Shown here: positions 35,313 to 48,700 of the stretch, piece after piece
Layout: the number at the start of each line of letters is the position of its first letter
How positions within the stretch are numbered: the first letter of the stretch is position 1
From: Gonium pectorale
Lineage: Eukaryota > Chlorophyta > Chlorophyceae > Chlamydomonadales > Volvocaceae
Assembly: GCA_001584585.1 (NCBI GenBank)
Contig: LSYV01000026.1
Location: 1,235,188 to 1,299,187, forward strand
DNA length: 64,000 nt
Direction: 5' to 3'
Made by a program: the position numbers and the translations under genes
Notes under the pieces: model-generated
What the model saw: the letters and a program-made list of their open reading frames with translations, nothing else
The model's database searches: none
What the model was told of the DNA's origin: nothing

Positions 35313-36160
35313 GCCTGTCAGCAAGGGCTGCCAACTACGAGCAAAGAAGCCAGCAGATGCGCCCTGTAGTTGCCCAGGCAAGAATGCACACGAAGATGCG
35401 CACAACCAAGATCTGTGCAGCCAAGAGTCTGAATGAACCAACGGCATGCGTGTACGCTTCTTCTGGAAGCTCTGGAACTTCTGCTAAACTGCTTCGTACG
35501 ATATCAATGTGTAACACTGCATCGCGCAATCGGTCGGGTCGAGACTCCAACCATAGCACGCAGGCCACTGCGACCAAACTTCGGGGCCACGCGCCATCAT
35601 TGAAGATATTGAAACATATCGCCCGGGTAAATCAAGAGAAAGGACATACATGCGTCCACAGAACTTGCTGCGCCATCTGCATCATACCCGGGTGTCAGTT
35701 GCGCACAGCGCAGAATCGTACAGGACGGGTCGTTTGAGCGCCAAGCGCCAACAAGGCCCCGGCCAGGGCGAACCAAGCAGCTGCAAGCTGCTGTCCAAGC
35801 CTACGTACGGCCATGATCACGTGTGCACCAGGACAAGCTCCGGGGATCTCCACATGATGCACACCGCGTACACCCGGATTCTCCCAAGAGCGCTCCGTGA
35901 ATGCACTGTGCACCAACGGCTTCCCCCATCAACGCAAAACCGGCGCCCCACACAGCGCCCTGCGGCAGCGGCGGCGCTGCCTCCTTTCACGTGAACGCCC
36001 GGCATGCTCATGCGCACGTTTGCAGCGCACACAACCTCCGACCCCTGCTCGCCATAGCTCGCCAATCAGTTGTGCCCCGTTCACACATGGGATCACGACC
36101 AGGAAAAGCATGCGCACCACGTCGGCTGCTGCATGGCACGCAATGCAACCGCTGCTTTGC

Positions 36161-39100
36161 TCACAGCAGCGCTGATACTTTCATGATAGCTGCGGGTGGC
36201 GACACGGGGCACACCACGGGTGGGGGCCACTTGCGCTGCAGCCAGGTGAAGGCCTTCGCCTCCAGCGCAATCCACGCCAGTCGCTGTGTGCCATACTTGG
36301 CCCGCAGCAGCGACAGCGCCAGGATCGTTGCCCAGGCGGGCCCCGAGATGGTGCCGCGCAGCGTGTGTTCTCGCAGCCCGCTGAGGCTTTCACGCAGCCG
36401 TCCCTCACGCGACTCCGCGGCATGGCGCTCCATGCTCGTCGCGGGCTTGGGGCCGCCTGGAGTGGAGGTCGAGGCACGAGATAGGCATAAGGGAGTCAGC
36501 ACGTGCAGGGATGCCGCAATTTTCTGAAAGAGGTACCGTGAAGGAGCAGCAGCAAGGAGAACACAAAGAGTAAGGAAACGCAACTGTCGATGAACGACGG
36601 CCTTAACAGCCACCATGATAGTACCGGACCCATCGCGCTCCTGAGCCAGCCTCAGCCCATAGGCCATAGCATCCTCACCGAGCATGGGCACATGCACGTG
36701 GCGGCCGTTGCTGATGACCAGCTCCTCCAGCTCCGGACCTGCCGGCCAGCTGCCGTCTGCCAGCTGTAGCAGCGCCAGCCGGGCCAGTACCGCCATGGCA
36801 TGGGCCGAGGACACTGCGCTCGCTGTGATAGGGGGCCCGAGGGGCCCAGAGTTGGCCTTCAGGGCGTCGAGCGCAAGCGCCGGCGGCACCACCGAAGCCG
36901 GTGGGAGGCCGGATTGGGAGCCCCGCTGCGCCTGCTGCTGCAGGGAACCGCTCGCTGAGGGCTGGTGAGCGACTCGGGGGCCTGACGTGCCTGCTGTGGG
37001 TGCGGGCGTGGCGGCTGGCATCCGTGCATCCGCAGGAGTCTGCTGGGATGGCGGCGGCGCTTGGACGCCCTGGCGCTGGGGGCTCTGCGATAGCTGTTGC
37101 TGGGCAGCGAGCTGCTGCTGCGCCGCTGCGCCGAGTCCCAGCAGCAGCTCCATCGGCTCAACGGAGCTGTAGCGGCGGCTGCTGCCGCTGGGGCCTCCAG
37201 CCCCACTGATAGTGCGCCTGGCAAGCAAGGCAAGAGCACGCACACCGCACCGTAAGCAAGGACAGCGAGAGCAGCTCTGGAGCACTTAACGTTAAAAGGC
37301 AGCCATGGAGTTAACGTGTAGGGCAGACATCGCAACGCACACCTGAGCTGCGCGACGCCATCGGGACCGAGCACAGCCATGAGCTCCGGCGGCAAGGCCA
37401 GCGAGCCGGGCTTGAGGCCAGCTAGATTGCCGCCCGACAGGGCACCTTCCAGCACCGCCAGCGAGCGCCGCCGCGCACCGGCGCGGCTGTCCCGCGACCG
37501 TGTGGCCCCGTGGCTGCCACGGGCCTCCGCGTCGGAGAGTTCCGACCCGGCGCTCGTGTCTTCACGCCCTGCGCTCCAGTCGTCCGCGGTCGCTGCACTC
37601 GGCCCCGGCGGGCCAGTCGTTGCCCGCCCCGTCGGCGGCGCAGCGCCGGCACCGCTGGGGAGCATGGCATCAGCAGTGGCGGGAGCCTCCGCCTCCGCCT
37701 GCGGCTGACTTCCCTGGCCTGCCCCAGCCAGGTACGCGTACGTAGCCGCCGTGTGGAAGGCCGCCGCGGCGCTGCCCACCTGCACCTGTGCAGCCGCCGC
37801 TGCAGCCTCCTTGGCGGCTGCCGCGAGCACCGTCATTACTGGGGAAGGCCACAAGAAGTTTCCCGCGCGGTAGTCGACTGGGCGGCTTGTGGTGGTCTGC
37901 AGCGTCTGCACGGCTAGCCCGCGATTGCCCGCCAGCGTCATCGACACCTGTTCGTTTCGCAACGTGGCATTTGCTTAGCCATACCTCCCAGAGCAGCAAT
38001 GAGCCCGACGGGGCGGTTGAGGCAGTGATCAATCGCAGCGCGTAGTATGCACGTATCACGGCGGGCTGCAAGACGTGCAGCACATAATTTGGAAAGGGTA
38101 ACAACAAGACCATGCTGGAGCCTCCGCTAAAGCTTACCAGCGCCATGGCGGTGACCGGCGTCACAAGGTTGAATGCGAGGGCGCGCTCCATCGCCCGCTT
38201 GCGCGCCGCCTGCTGCTTGGGGGTCAACCGGGTGCTTTGCGGTATGCTCCCGGAGTCGTCCAGCTGCAGCTGGCTGTTGCTGCCGCCCCTGAGTGCACTG
38301 CGCCGGCTGATGTTGCTGTTGCCGCCCGCCAGGCCGCCGCCCGGGTTGCTGGCGACGAGGCTGGACGGGTTTGCGGGGTTTAGGCCGATGGTGGCGGAGC
38401 TGCCGGCGGCCTGGGGCGGCCCGTAGCCTAAGATGCTGGGCAGGCGCAGCGGGGCTATTGGCGCCGCCTCTTTGAGGAGCACCGACAGCTCACTGCGATT
38501 ACATCATTAGAAGGCAGAGTGAGACACGCCACCTCTAACTTAAGGATGCACACCGCTGGATACCAATCCCCCCTTGATCTCCCCTTGATCGCAGGATTGC
38601 GGACCTTCCAAGGCACCCCCCGCTTCGGACGCCGGTCGTAACCATATCACGCGGGTAACTCTCAACCCTCGCAAGCTAAGCTCATCGTACCCTGGCAGAC
38701 GCACCTGAGGACACACAGCATGGGCAGCAGGGTTCCCGCCGTTTTCAGCTTGGGGTCCACGGACACCTCCATCTGTACCGGCCGCCCGCTGGGCCACACC
38801 GCGTGCAGCACCAGCGCCGCGCCAGGTTGCATCTTGGCGAGCCGCACCAGCAATGACAGCGGCTCGCCCAGTGGCAGCGCGGCTGGAAGCGTCGGCGGAT
38901 ATTGCTCGCGGAGCACCGACCCACGGGCCACCAAGCGCAGCTCGCGGAGATAGCGCCCGGTAACGGCACATGAGGCCGCCAGCACCAGCGCGGAACCCAG
39001 ATCGTGGGCAGAGGAGGCCGTCTGCAGGAAGCCGCCTCCGTCGTCAGCCAAGCGCTCAAGGTAGGAGAGGGGCAGCTGCTGAACCTCTTCCCGTGCGCGG

Positions 39101-42100
39101 TCGTAAAGGAGTCCCTCGAGGTGGCGCTGGTATAGCTGGTAGGCCATCAGGTAGCTGGGTCCGTTGGCAACGGCGCCGCCGGCTCCAGCCATCAGCGCAG
39201 CGTGCGAATGCGGCATTAGCGAGTGCACGACAACAAAAACTGGGAAGTCGAGCTCTGGTGGGTCGGGGACAGTGGGCGCCATAGAGGTGCGGTCCCCACC
39301 GGATTCGGAGCCCTCGCCGTCGGACGCGCTGGGACGGCGAGAGCCGCCGCCGTTCCGTACTTGGGCCTCCATCCCATCACTGTCACTGGCCACGTTCCCA
39401 ACGTCCGTGACAGCACGGCGGCTATCGGGGCTACCTGGCAGGCCGTACGACCAGCGAACGCCGTCTCCCGAGCCGCCCGTCGTCGCTGGCCGCCCGTGCC
39501 CGCTGCGCGCCATGGACGAGCGGGGACGCTGCTCCCGTGCAGGCGCCTTGCCGGCTCTCCCCACAGGCTCGCTAGCGCCATCAAAATGCACTGGACTGCC
39601 CAGCGCGGCCGCCTCCGGGCTGCAGTCCGCTGACACGCCAGCGGGCGCCCGTGCTGGCGACGGCGGCGGCGACGAGAGCGCGTCGGCCGTGGGCAGCGAG
39701 GAGCCGCCAAAGGCAACATGCGGTCCGGCTTCGACCTGGATGCTGAGGCTCTGCCGCAACGCAGCGGCCGTGGCATGGGTGGTGGGGCTGCAGGGCTCCG
39801 ACTCCACGGATTCAACCTCGGGCTCCTCGCCCTCATCCTCTGCGTCCACCTCAGCTACGGCCTGCATGGGCCCCACGCGGCTGCTGGACGGAGGGATCCG
39901 CAGCGCGCTGCCGGCACCCATGCTGGCACTGATGGCTGGGCCCAGGCTGCGCCGCGGTTGCATGTGGCCAGCGCTGCTGAGGCGGCTGTTGTTGCGGCTG
40001 ACCGAGCGGCTGTTGTTGTTGGAGACGAAGGGCGTTGCGGTGACGGCACCGGTCTCGCTACCGCCGGCCTCCTCGTCCGGCACTAGCTGGTGGCACAGCA
40101 CCACCGCCGTCCGCCGGCAGCCCGGCGCGCGCGGCAGGCGCTCGAGGTCGCACAGGAGACTGTGCAGGCGGGAGATGGGCTGCGCCCAGGCGACAAGGGT
40201 GGAGGGATCGGCGAGGAGCGTGGCCACCCGTGAAATGGCCGACTCGACATTGTCAGCGGTTACGGGTCTCGACCCGCCCGGGAAGAGCCACACCGGCGCC
40301 GCCGCCGGAGGCGTCGCCGTCGCTGTCCCCGGCTGCGGCGCTGCCGGGTGCGATGAGTTGGGCGAGCGCGGGCGCTCGGAGGTGCGAGGCGTCTGCCCCG
40401 TCGCCTGCAGGTGCTGTTGCAACAGCTGTTGCTGCTGCTGCCGGCGCGCGGAGTGCAGCACGACAAGCTCTTGGGGCCACGTGGGGTTGGGCGGCCCCTC
40501 GATGCTTTCCTCCTCCTCCGGCTGCGGCGGCGCCGCGGGGCAGATGACGACGTTGAACATGCCCGCCGCCGCCACGGCCGCCGCGGCTGCGGCGGCCCCA
40601 CCACCACCGGCGCCCGGGCTGGGTCCCTCCGCGGCCGGCAGGCTGCGCAGCAGCAACAAGAGCGTCTGCATCATTTGCATCAGATGCGAGGCCATACCCG
40701 TGGGGCCACAGCAGTCAAGGACGATTAGCAGCTCTGCGGGCATAGGTGGCGGCGTCCCCGGTAGGCCGGCGCGCAGCGCAGCCGCCTGCGCGCGCGGCCC
40801 GGGCGCAATCTCGTCGCCAAGTGCCTCCTCCAACTCCGCCGGGCCGAAATGTGAACCAGGCACGAACGTGACTGCCGCGCAGTTCCGCCGGGACCAGCTC
40901 TCCTGCTGCGCGTCGGCGGCCGTCTGAGGGCGGCGGCCGTTGTACGGGCCGCCCAGCTCGCCCCCGAGCAAGGCGGTGGAGTTGGTTTGCGACATGTTGG
41001 CGGGGATCATGAGCTTGATGCTGCGGGAGCGGCTCAACGAACGAGAGGCGGGGGCATCGTCGCCGCCAGTAGCGCCCTGAGCTGTCTGGGACCCGCCACC
41101 GGCGTTTGAAGACTCTACCGCAGGAGCGGCTGCACGCCGGGGTGGCGGGTTGTTGTCCACCTCGGTGTCGGCGTCGGGCCTCCGTGCGTCTTGCAGGATG
41201 GCAAAGGAGCGCACCGGCACCGGAAGGGCCACCTCGAAGATAACTTGGGTGACGTGCCGGGGTCGCCACACCTGAGGGGGGTGCCCCGCAACTTGCTCGA
41301 CAGCCACAGCAGGCGGCGCAAGACCAGCTGGGTGCTCAATATGCATAGCAGAAGTCCCATTGCTACGCGTGTTGCGTTAAACCCGTCGGATGTTGAGCGG
41401 CCCGATGCGGGGCCTAGGCGGTGCGGCCTCGAGGCGCACCTGCGTGAATCCCTGGATGAGCAGCGCGTCGTAGTTGGGCTTGATGGTCATGTGGCGGGGG
41501 CCGGACACCAGGTTGAGGCCGCGGTGGCTGAGGATCTGCACAAGCCGCCAGGCACGGGGCCACACCAAGTCGACCCCGTGGCCTGCTGCTACAAACTAAC
41601 ACGGACGCGTTGCAGGGATGTTGAGACATGCTGCATTCACAGCACATGCAACAGACAGTGTGCAGTCTAGGAGTGCAGTCTGGCCTGCCCCTCACCTCCA
41701 GCTCAAAGCTGAGGTCGTATAGGTCCGACGACTTGGCGCGGCCCTTGCGGCCCGGCCCGCTGCTGCCGTACCACTCTGCCGCCAGCTGCTCCCGAGTCAT
41801 GAGGTGCCAGCCGCTGCGCGGTGGCGTCCAGTTGCACACGTGCGTCAGCGACAGCGTGTTGCCTGAGCTCTCCAGCTGCACCAGGTACTGCACAGTGACG
41901 AAGATGTCGCCTTTCACCTTGCCCAACGGCACGCGCAGCATGGGTGCGCGGCCGCCGGGCCCCGCGGGGTGATTGCGGCGGCCAAACGCCTTGGAGAAGA
42001 GCTTGCCTGTGTCAAGGGTGTCAAGGAACCAGATCGAAGCGGATGGGAAGAGTCAGGCCTGGATGGAAAAGGGGCAGCTATTTCGTCCTGCGCATGGGAA

Positions 42101-45100
42101 CTCCCCCTTCTTGTCGTCTACAGGTGGCAAAAGTGCGCATAGTACCGAGCTGACTTCCTTACATGGGTTACAGAGCCCGTCGGCAACCCACCCGAGTCCT
42201 CGTCCTCATCCTCCTCGTCAAGCTCCAGCCCGCTCCCGCTGTTCCGTGCCACAGCCTCCGCAATCATGGTGGTGCCGCCAATGGTAGCCGCAAACCTGCA
42301 AGTGGTCTGCCTCGTTACAGGTGCTGGCAATAACCCACAACGTTGTAGTACAAGCAACGTGGCTGCCAGCTACTCCAGGCACTGATCCATGCACATGCAC
42401 CATCGCTGCGCGATGATGCCTGTACGGTGTGTAACGCAACCCCGAAGCTGGCGACTCCCTGTGTACGTACCTTTGCAGCACGGCTCTGTGTGGGAGCGCG
42501 AAACGGAGGACTGCGTTGGGGACCACTGAGGTGCTCATAAACATGAGCGACTCGGAGATCTCGGCCCAGCCCAAGTCGCACTGCGGAGGTGGGGTCCACC
42601 GGGGAGTGGGGCAGACGACCTCATGCCATGGCCACCAGGTTCCCCAGGCACACTCCGTGACAGCTATACGATGAAGACCAGCGTATCCTATCTTCGGTTC
42701 CCTGCAGTTCATCATTACTGCAACAACATCCAGCGTCAGACGCACGGCTGTCGCTGCTCCACACCTGGACAGTACCCTTGACCACTCGGCTCATGAGCGC
42801 CACGCTGTCGCCGCCCTCGTCACCGTAGAATACACCGCACAGCTCGCTGCCGGGCGCCGACACTGGCGTCAACCACGCATTGACGTCAAGCAACAACTCG
42901 CCCGCGCCGCAGCGGACGGGCGCCGGCCCGGTGTGCATCATGCGGGGCGCCACCACGGCAGCCTGAGACGGCGGCGGCGGCATTCCCGTTACCGAGGTGG
43001 TCATGGAGGACTGCCCTCCCGCCTCCGCACCGCCATCAGGGTCAGAGACTCCCGAGGAGCGCTGGCTCTGCTGCTGCGGGGAGGTCGTCCGGGATGGTGT
43101 CCGTGCCGGCGGATCCAGCTCCAGCGGGACATGGAGGCCGGGGACGCTGGTGGCGCTGCCTGTGACGCCGCCCACGCCCAGGTGCGGCGACTTGGGTCGC
43201 ATTGCCGGCGGCAGCCAGGGCGGGCCCAGCAGCGCAGTTAGCGGCACGACGCCGCGCGCCTCCACGGCCGCGGCCCCGCCCGGGCCGCCGCTGCCGCCTG
43301 CACCGGCGCCAGTCGCGGCGCTTCCCAGAGGCGTCCTACAGGCACAGACAGGTTACAAGCTGGGTTACATCGCAGACGCATGTTGCACGTCAATGCGTTC
43401 AGTGCCGCCGGTCCGCGACAAGATGGCACCAACGAACAGCCCCAGCCATCGCCGTAGAGTCGTGCCCAGAGCTCGGTTCGCTCACCTGAGAGTGTTGGGC
43501 GTGCCGTTTCGGTTGACGGTGTGGTTCTTGAAGGCCGCGAAGTCAGAGCTGGTCACCGGGCGACTGGCGTTGTTCGGCGTACAGAGCTTCGGCGGCCGTT
43601 CCGTGTACTGCCGGACGAGCTCGGGGTCCACATTTACCACCCTTGGCCGGCCACGCGACGTTCGCGACCGGGCATCGCCTGCACCCTCCCTTGTGACTTT
43701 GGCCGCGTCAGGGTTCTCCCCTGGTTCCTCCCTGGCCGCCCTGCTCCGTGGCGAGTCCATGGGTTCACCCCGCGGACTGAGCTGCGGCGTGACCGTGTGC
43801 ACGCTATGCCGAGACCTGTCAGCAGGCGGGGCGCCTGTCGCTCGCAGCTGGCCCCTGAGCCCCGAGGTTGCTTTTGGCATGCCGTTGGCGTCAACATCCG
43901 GTGCTAGGCTTCGCCGCCAGCTGGCTGAGCGTTGAGCCAGTGTGCAATGCCGCTCCTGAGAGTGCATACGGGCGGACGAGAGGGGATGGCTGGCGGTAGA
44001 GGCGGGAAGGGAGGCCGTCGATGCAGGCGCGGCAGGGACCAGCGGCTGTCCATTGGTTTCAGGGCTGCTAGAGAGGCTATCGGGGTGCTGCAATGGGGCG
44101 TTCGGGTGCAGCTGCGGCTGCTCCTGGCCGCAGGTGTGGCTGTGGACCTGATACAGGTACTGCTCGAGTTGATCCGGAGGGTCTAGCTCGTCGCCGGGCA
44201 GGGACGACGCCCCGTCGTGGGCCGGAGGAGTCGCAGACGCAGCGGTGGCAGCTGATGGCGCAGCACCTGGGTCCGTCCGGGCCTTCTGCTCGGACCCGGC
44301 CTCTGAGGCGGAGCGCGCGGACCTCGGCGGGGCATGTAGCGCCGGCGCGTAGCGGCTGAGATAGTATTGTCGCAGGCGCTCGGCTCCGGCACCGCTGCTT
44401 CCGTCCATTCCACGAGCTGCTCCTCCAGCAGACAACGGCTGCTGGCCCGGCACAGGGGCGTACAGCGAGGCAAATCCGCCCGTCGCGCCCGTCTCCCCCC
44501 CTGTTGCAGCATCCCGCCTTGAGGCATGCTCGCTGATCGCTGCGGCGTACGGCGCGCCGACCTCTGACGGCAGCTGCTGCGCAGTGGCGGCTGCACGTCG
44601 TCGCGCCCGGCGGACGCCGGCAGCTGCGCTGCCCGCCATGGTGCCGGCTGTGAGGGCCGCGAGTGGGCGGAGCGGAAGCCCTGGCAGCGCGACGACGGGG
44701 CTCACCCGACCGCTCCGCTTCCGGTTGGAGACTGCATTGATGTAAGGCGACTTGCTTGGGGCAGTGACGCCACTGGCGGTGGGCATTGCTGCTAGGGAGC
44801 GGTCGACGGGTCCCTGCAGTGGCTGTGACACGGCCGAGCTCTTGGCGAGCTGCCGTACGCCCTCGGCGTCAACGGCCATGCTGAGGACGTGGCGGTTGAG
44901 GTCGGGCACAAGGACCACGGCCTCTTTGGTGGGTCCAAAGTCAAAGTAGTCAATTGCGCGGTCAACCCCATCCGAAGGCAGCGCGACCGGCTCCGAGCGC
45001 GGCGGTGAGCCGCCGCCGACCTTGAAGCGGCGGTGGGCGGCCCCATACGGATCCACGGAAGATGATTGCGTCCGTGGCGGACCCTCGGTGGCCTCTGCTG

Positions 45101-45134
45101 TGAGCTCAGATGCCATGGCGCGGAGCGTCGCCAT
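36161..45134 (-). CDS. very large VIT and VWA domain protein (VWA5A-like)
   Basis: Eleven exons on the minus strand close in frame (2418 aa). Plus coordinates, 5' to 3': 43486..45134, 42765..43335, 42471..42580, 42192..42295, 41696..42006, 41440..41535, 38705..41271, 38138..38492, 37343..37947, 36625..37217, 36161..36456. Residues 1-690 are low-complexity. A VIT-like domain spans about 690-915 (ISESLMFMSTSVVPNAVLRF, AVLQRFAATIGGTTMIAEAV, VKGDIFVTVQYLVQLESSGN). A VWA-like domain begins near 1124 (AELLIVLDCCGPTGM, TLLLLLRSLP, FNVVIC, VWLFPGGSRPVTADNVESAI). Long Ser/Pro/Ala-rich insertions follow, then HSLMPHSHAALMAG with QQLPLSYLERLADDGG, LVTPVTAM, and a C-terminal block typical of VWA5A/vault-type proteins (LLQLADGSWPAGPELEELV; AWATILALSLLRAKYG; ALEAKAFTWLQRKW). 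The usual DxSxS metal site reads DCCGP. The function is unknown; a scaffold role is an inference. ATG 45134 is the first in frame. Confidence 0.85.
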
Positions 45135-45758
45135 GGCTTAGGCTCCCGCCTCAGCCCTTGGAAGGCCAGCCGCTGGGTGGGTGGCCTGTCCGCGCGGGGC
45201 TGCTCCGGGTTGCTGACGCACGCCACTGAAAGAGCAGCATCAGTCAAGAGAACTCCAACCCGTCTTGTTGCGCACACAGCGGAGCTGACGCGAGCATACA
45301 ATTACAGTCGCAGGCAAGACAGAAAAACGATTGCCGTTGCATTAAAGAACAATAATCTTTATTTAAATTGCGCAGCGATGTGGCTGGGCAGGGTAAACCC
45401 GTTCACTAACTTCGAAGGGACCTGCGGATGTGTGGTTCCCTTGAATCGCGTTCAATGCGAATGCATGTAGCTATTCAGTACACTGCTTTGAGGTATATGT
45501 CCGATGCACGAAGCAGTAAGCGATGGCGCGGACAATACGTGTACGGCTTTCTGCGGAACAACCAAGAATGCGAGCTGCAAGCTATTGTGATAGCACGTGT
45601 ATAGTCGCTATGCATTTTCAGTGATTTCGGTCGTGTACGTTGACTATGGGGGCCGCTGCTCCCGAAGAATGCAGTGCGGTGCAATTTCGGGAAGTATACC
45701 ATACGCTAATGAAGGAGAATCGGCTTAGGCGCTGGATTTGAAGGGGCTGAGCTACGGA
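45135..45758. promoter_or_regulatory. shared upstream region of a divergent gene pair
   Basis: The VIT/VWA gene (minus, ATG at 45134) and the dynein heavy chain gene (plus, ATG at 45759) start 624 bp apart in opposite directions. The region is more AT-rich than its flanks, with an AATAATCTTTATTTAAATT stretch at about 45349-45367. I could not identify specific elements. A 5' UTR exon for either gene may lie inside it. Confidence 0.5.
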
Positions 45759-48700
45759 ATGGCGGAACCCACGGACGCGAAGGAGCGCCTTGCCCAAACA
45801 ATCGCGGCCCTCGAGAGGGGGGAATACACTGAGGGTGCAAGCAATCCACAGGAGGTGGGGTATGATACAGGGGCAGGGGCGGGGGGGGGGCATTCACACA
45901 TGTCCAGTAGGGTGCTGCAGAGCCGCAATCCGGCACGCACGTGAGCTGCCTGGAGGCAGCTGCGTGGACATAAGATCCCGTAAGCAGGCTTCCACAGCAC
46001 GGCATGGGATCAGAATAGGTCTCGTTCCTTAACATCCTTGCCTCCCTCACCCGCCTGTGCAGGGTGTGCCGTGGGGCTTGGCCTATGCTCTCGCGGTTCA
46101 GAAGGAGACGCTTGGAAGCGGCAGAGCAGTGCGGGGACTGGGCCGGCCAAAGCAGGGCCAACACCCGGGACCCAACGCGCTACTCAGGCACCGCGGCGGT
46201 TCCCATGCGACAGGTGAGCCACGTGGGCAGGCCGCTCACCCAGGCATCCGCACGGCGCAGGCGCAGGCTTGCACCGCTTTACGTACGTGTGGGTCTCGGC
46301 CAATGAGCCGCCTATACGCATCTATACCGTTATATGTCGCGTGATGCCCCTGACCATCGACTTCGAACCCATGGCCGGACGTGCGACAGGCAAGGCTGGG
46401 CCGCCGGCTTTCGATCCCTTTGGCCGGACTGCAACGGTGCTGAGCAGCCCCGTGGAAGCGGCATGGCGGTCCACCGTCGCAGCCACAATTCAGGAGCCAC
46501 TGCCGCTGGCGCCCCCAGCGGCCGCAGCTGCTGCTGGGACGGGCGCGACGGCAGCGCCTGTCGCAGGGGCTGCCGCAGGCGCAGCGGCCGACTCAGGTAC
46601 TGCTCTCAAGCCCGTGGGCCATGGGAAGGTCCAGCCTGGGAAAGGCTCTGGCGGCGCCACCGCAGCAGCAGCAGCTGCAGCGGCAACGCTGCGCGGAGTG
46701 CGCCCACAAGCGGACGCAGCGACGGGCACAGTAGCGCAGACTGCGGGGCCGCAGGTCAGCCCCAGCCGCCAGGTCAAGCCTGGAGAGCTGGTCCAGGCCG
46801 TCGCTGCGAACTTGGGTTGGGGCAGCAGCCCACATGCGCTGGCGGAGGTGCCAGAATCGTTCTGGAAGACGGTGTCGCCAGCGGTACATTCACAGATTTC
46901 GGAATACCTATTTGACCAGGTGCGTACGAGGAAGGAGGCAGCAAAATTTACGTTTCCAATGTGGGGAGGGAACGGAACACCTGGGCGTGATCCTACGATG
47001 AGCGACGACATTTGCGGGGGCGTTGCTGAAAGTCTGGGGTTGCACACAAGTTCCAGCCATCCCACGCAGTCAACAACTGCTAGGGTGGGGCTCATCCCCT
47101 CTGTGAATGGGAGGGGCGTGCAGTTGGCGCAAATGCCTGTTCACGTGTTAAGCTGCTCACCGGCGGTCCCTGTCTGTCTCGCGCCGCCAGGACTATGACC
47201 CAGCCAAATACATCAGCGAGCAGTTGGAGGACCTGCACATGCGGCGCGGAACGCAGCTCAGCAAGAAGGCGGCTAGTGCTGCCGCCGCGACGGTAGCCGC
47301 CTCGGAGCCGCCGGTCCTGGAGCCGCGCCTGTCAAGCAGCCTTATGGTGGACCCCCGGACCTCGGCCGCGATCCCGCATATGATGATGCCCATTCCGCAC
47401 GTCCCCAGCAGCGCGCCCGCCAGCCCACCGCGAGCCGCGGGCGCTAGGCGGCGCAGCAGCAGCTCTGGCAGCCCCCGCCTGACGCCGTCCCCTGAGGGTG
47501 CCACCCGCGCGGAGCTGGTCGCGGCCGCGTCGGCGGTGGCCCCGGCCATGATGAGCAAGTACGAGGAGCGGCAGATGCTGCGCAGCACGGCTGCGCTGTC
47601 GGCGGTGTTGACGGTGGACAATACGGGGGTGCTGGGAGCGGGCGGCGTCTACCGCGGCGAGGGCGCGCTGGCGCTGTCGCGCTGGTTCGCGCCCGACGGG
47701 AGCTTCAAGTGGCTGCCGTGCGTTGTGACGGCGGCTTCCGAGGATGGGACGGCGTACGCGATTGAGTGGGAGCATGTCCGTAAGTGCGGGGTCTCAGCTC
47801 TGGTTGAAGGCCCGGGGTGCATATGGGACGTGCTCGGGGTGGACCGTCTCCTGTAGGTTTCCCCAACATCATTCTGGGACGCAAAAATCGCTTAAGCTTG
47901 CTTGCTGCTCCAAACCTCTGAACGGCCGCAGACAAGACGAAAACAGTGTCTCGCTTCAACATCCTCTTCGAGGGGGAGAGTGAGGCGGGGCTGCAGGAAC
48001 TGCGCAGCGCCGCCCTGGAGCACCAGCGCCGCCTGCAGCAGCAGCTGCACTACAATGCCGCTCGCGACGCGGTGCCCCTATCCGCTGCGCCGCTGCTCAC
48101 GGACTCTATGCTGGAGGGCATCGTGCGGCGGCTCGGGCTCGACTACTGGGAAATGCCCCCGCCGCCGCCGCCACCTGCCCCGGCCGCCGAGGGCGACGCG
48201 GCCAATGGCACCACTGCGGACGGCGCCAGCACTTCGGGACAGCACCGCCGGTCCTCCGGAGGCGCGCCCAGCAGCACGGCGCGGGAGGACTGGGATGACA
48301 GCGTGGACAATTATGTGTGGGACTATCCAGACAGCAGCGGGGACGACGACTATGGCGAGGGCGGCCCGGGCAGGATGCACCGGTTTGATCGGAGGGCTAT
48401 GTCGGCCCGGACTCAGACCACTACACGGACGGGTCCCAGCGGGGCCCCAAGCGCCGCCACATCGATCAGTCGGAAGCGGAGCAGCACGGGGTGCGCCGGA
48501 GGGCAAGGAGGGGCAGCTGCGGGCTCAGATGCTGCGAACGAGGCGCCAGCTGGGGCAGCGCCCACGAAGGTGGCGTGGCCGTCGCGGCCCACATCAAGGG
48601 CCATGGGCAATGCGGCTTCCGGGGATCCTGCTGGCGGGTCGGGGCGTGGGGCGCAGGCGGGCAGCAAGCGGCCGGCGGCTGGACCTCCTGCAGGCGGCAG

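Larger units (their letters stand above)
33630..36160. other. 2.5-kb intergenic region with a dispersed repeat
   Basis: It lies between the start of the ankyrin-STI1 gene and the end of the VIT/VWA gene, both on the minus strand. It holds a promoter on its left side, repeat copy 2 (35091-35125), and TTACA at 35308-35312 (TGTAA on the minus strand). The 263-codon frame at 34946-35737 spans the repeat and shows no domain. Short PstI-like CTGCAG repeats occur near 34130-34155. Confidence 0.45.

Noticed and set aside
34946..35737. 263-codon plus-strand ORF in the intergenic region
   Set aside because: It spans the dispersed repeat and has no domain, splice sites or coding-like composition; treated as non-coding.
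39164..40927. Long plus-strand ORF of 587 codons
   Set aside because: It lies opposite the large VIT/VWA exon 38705..41271, has Ser/Pro/Cys-rich chance composition and no recognisable domain. It is an antisense by-product of GC-rich codon bias.
41272..41439. Continuous minus-strand reading through 41346 as a separate start of the VWA part
   Set aside because: An ATG at 41346 could start a separate gene, but exon 41440..41535 splices in phase (CAG|GTGCGC to CTCAG|GTG), and the VIT and VWA parts are expected together in this family.
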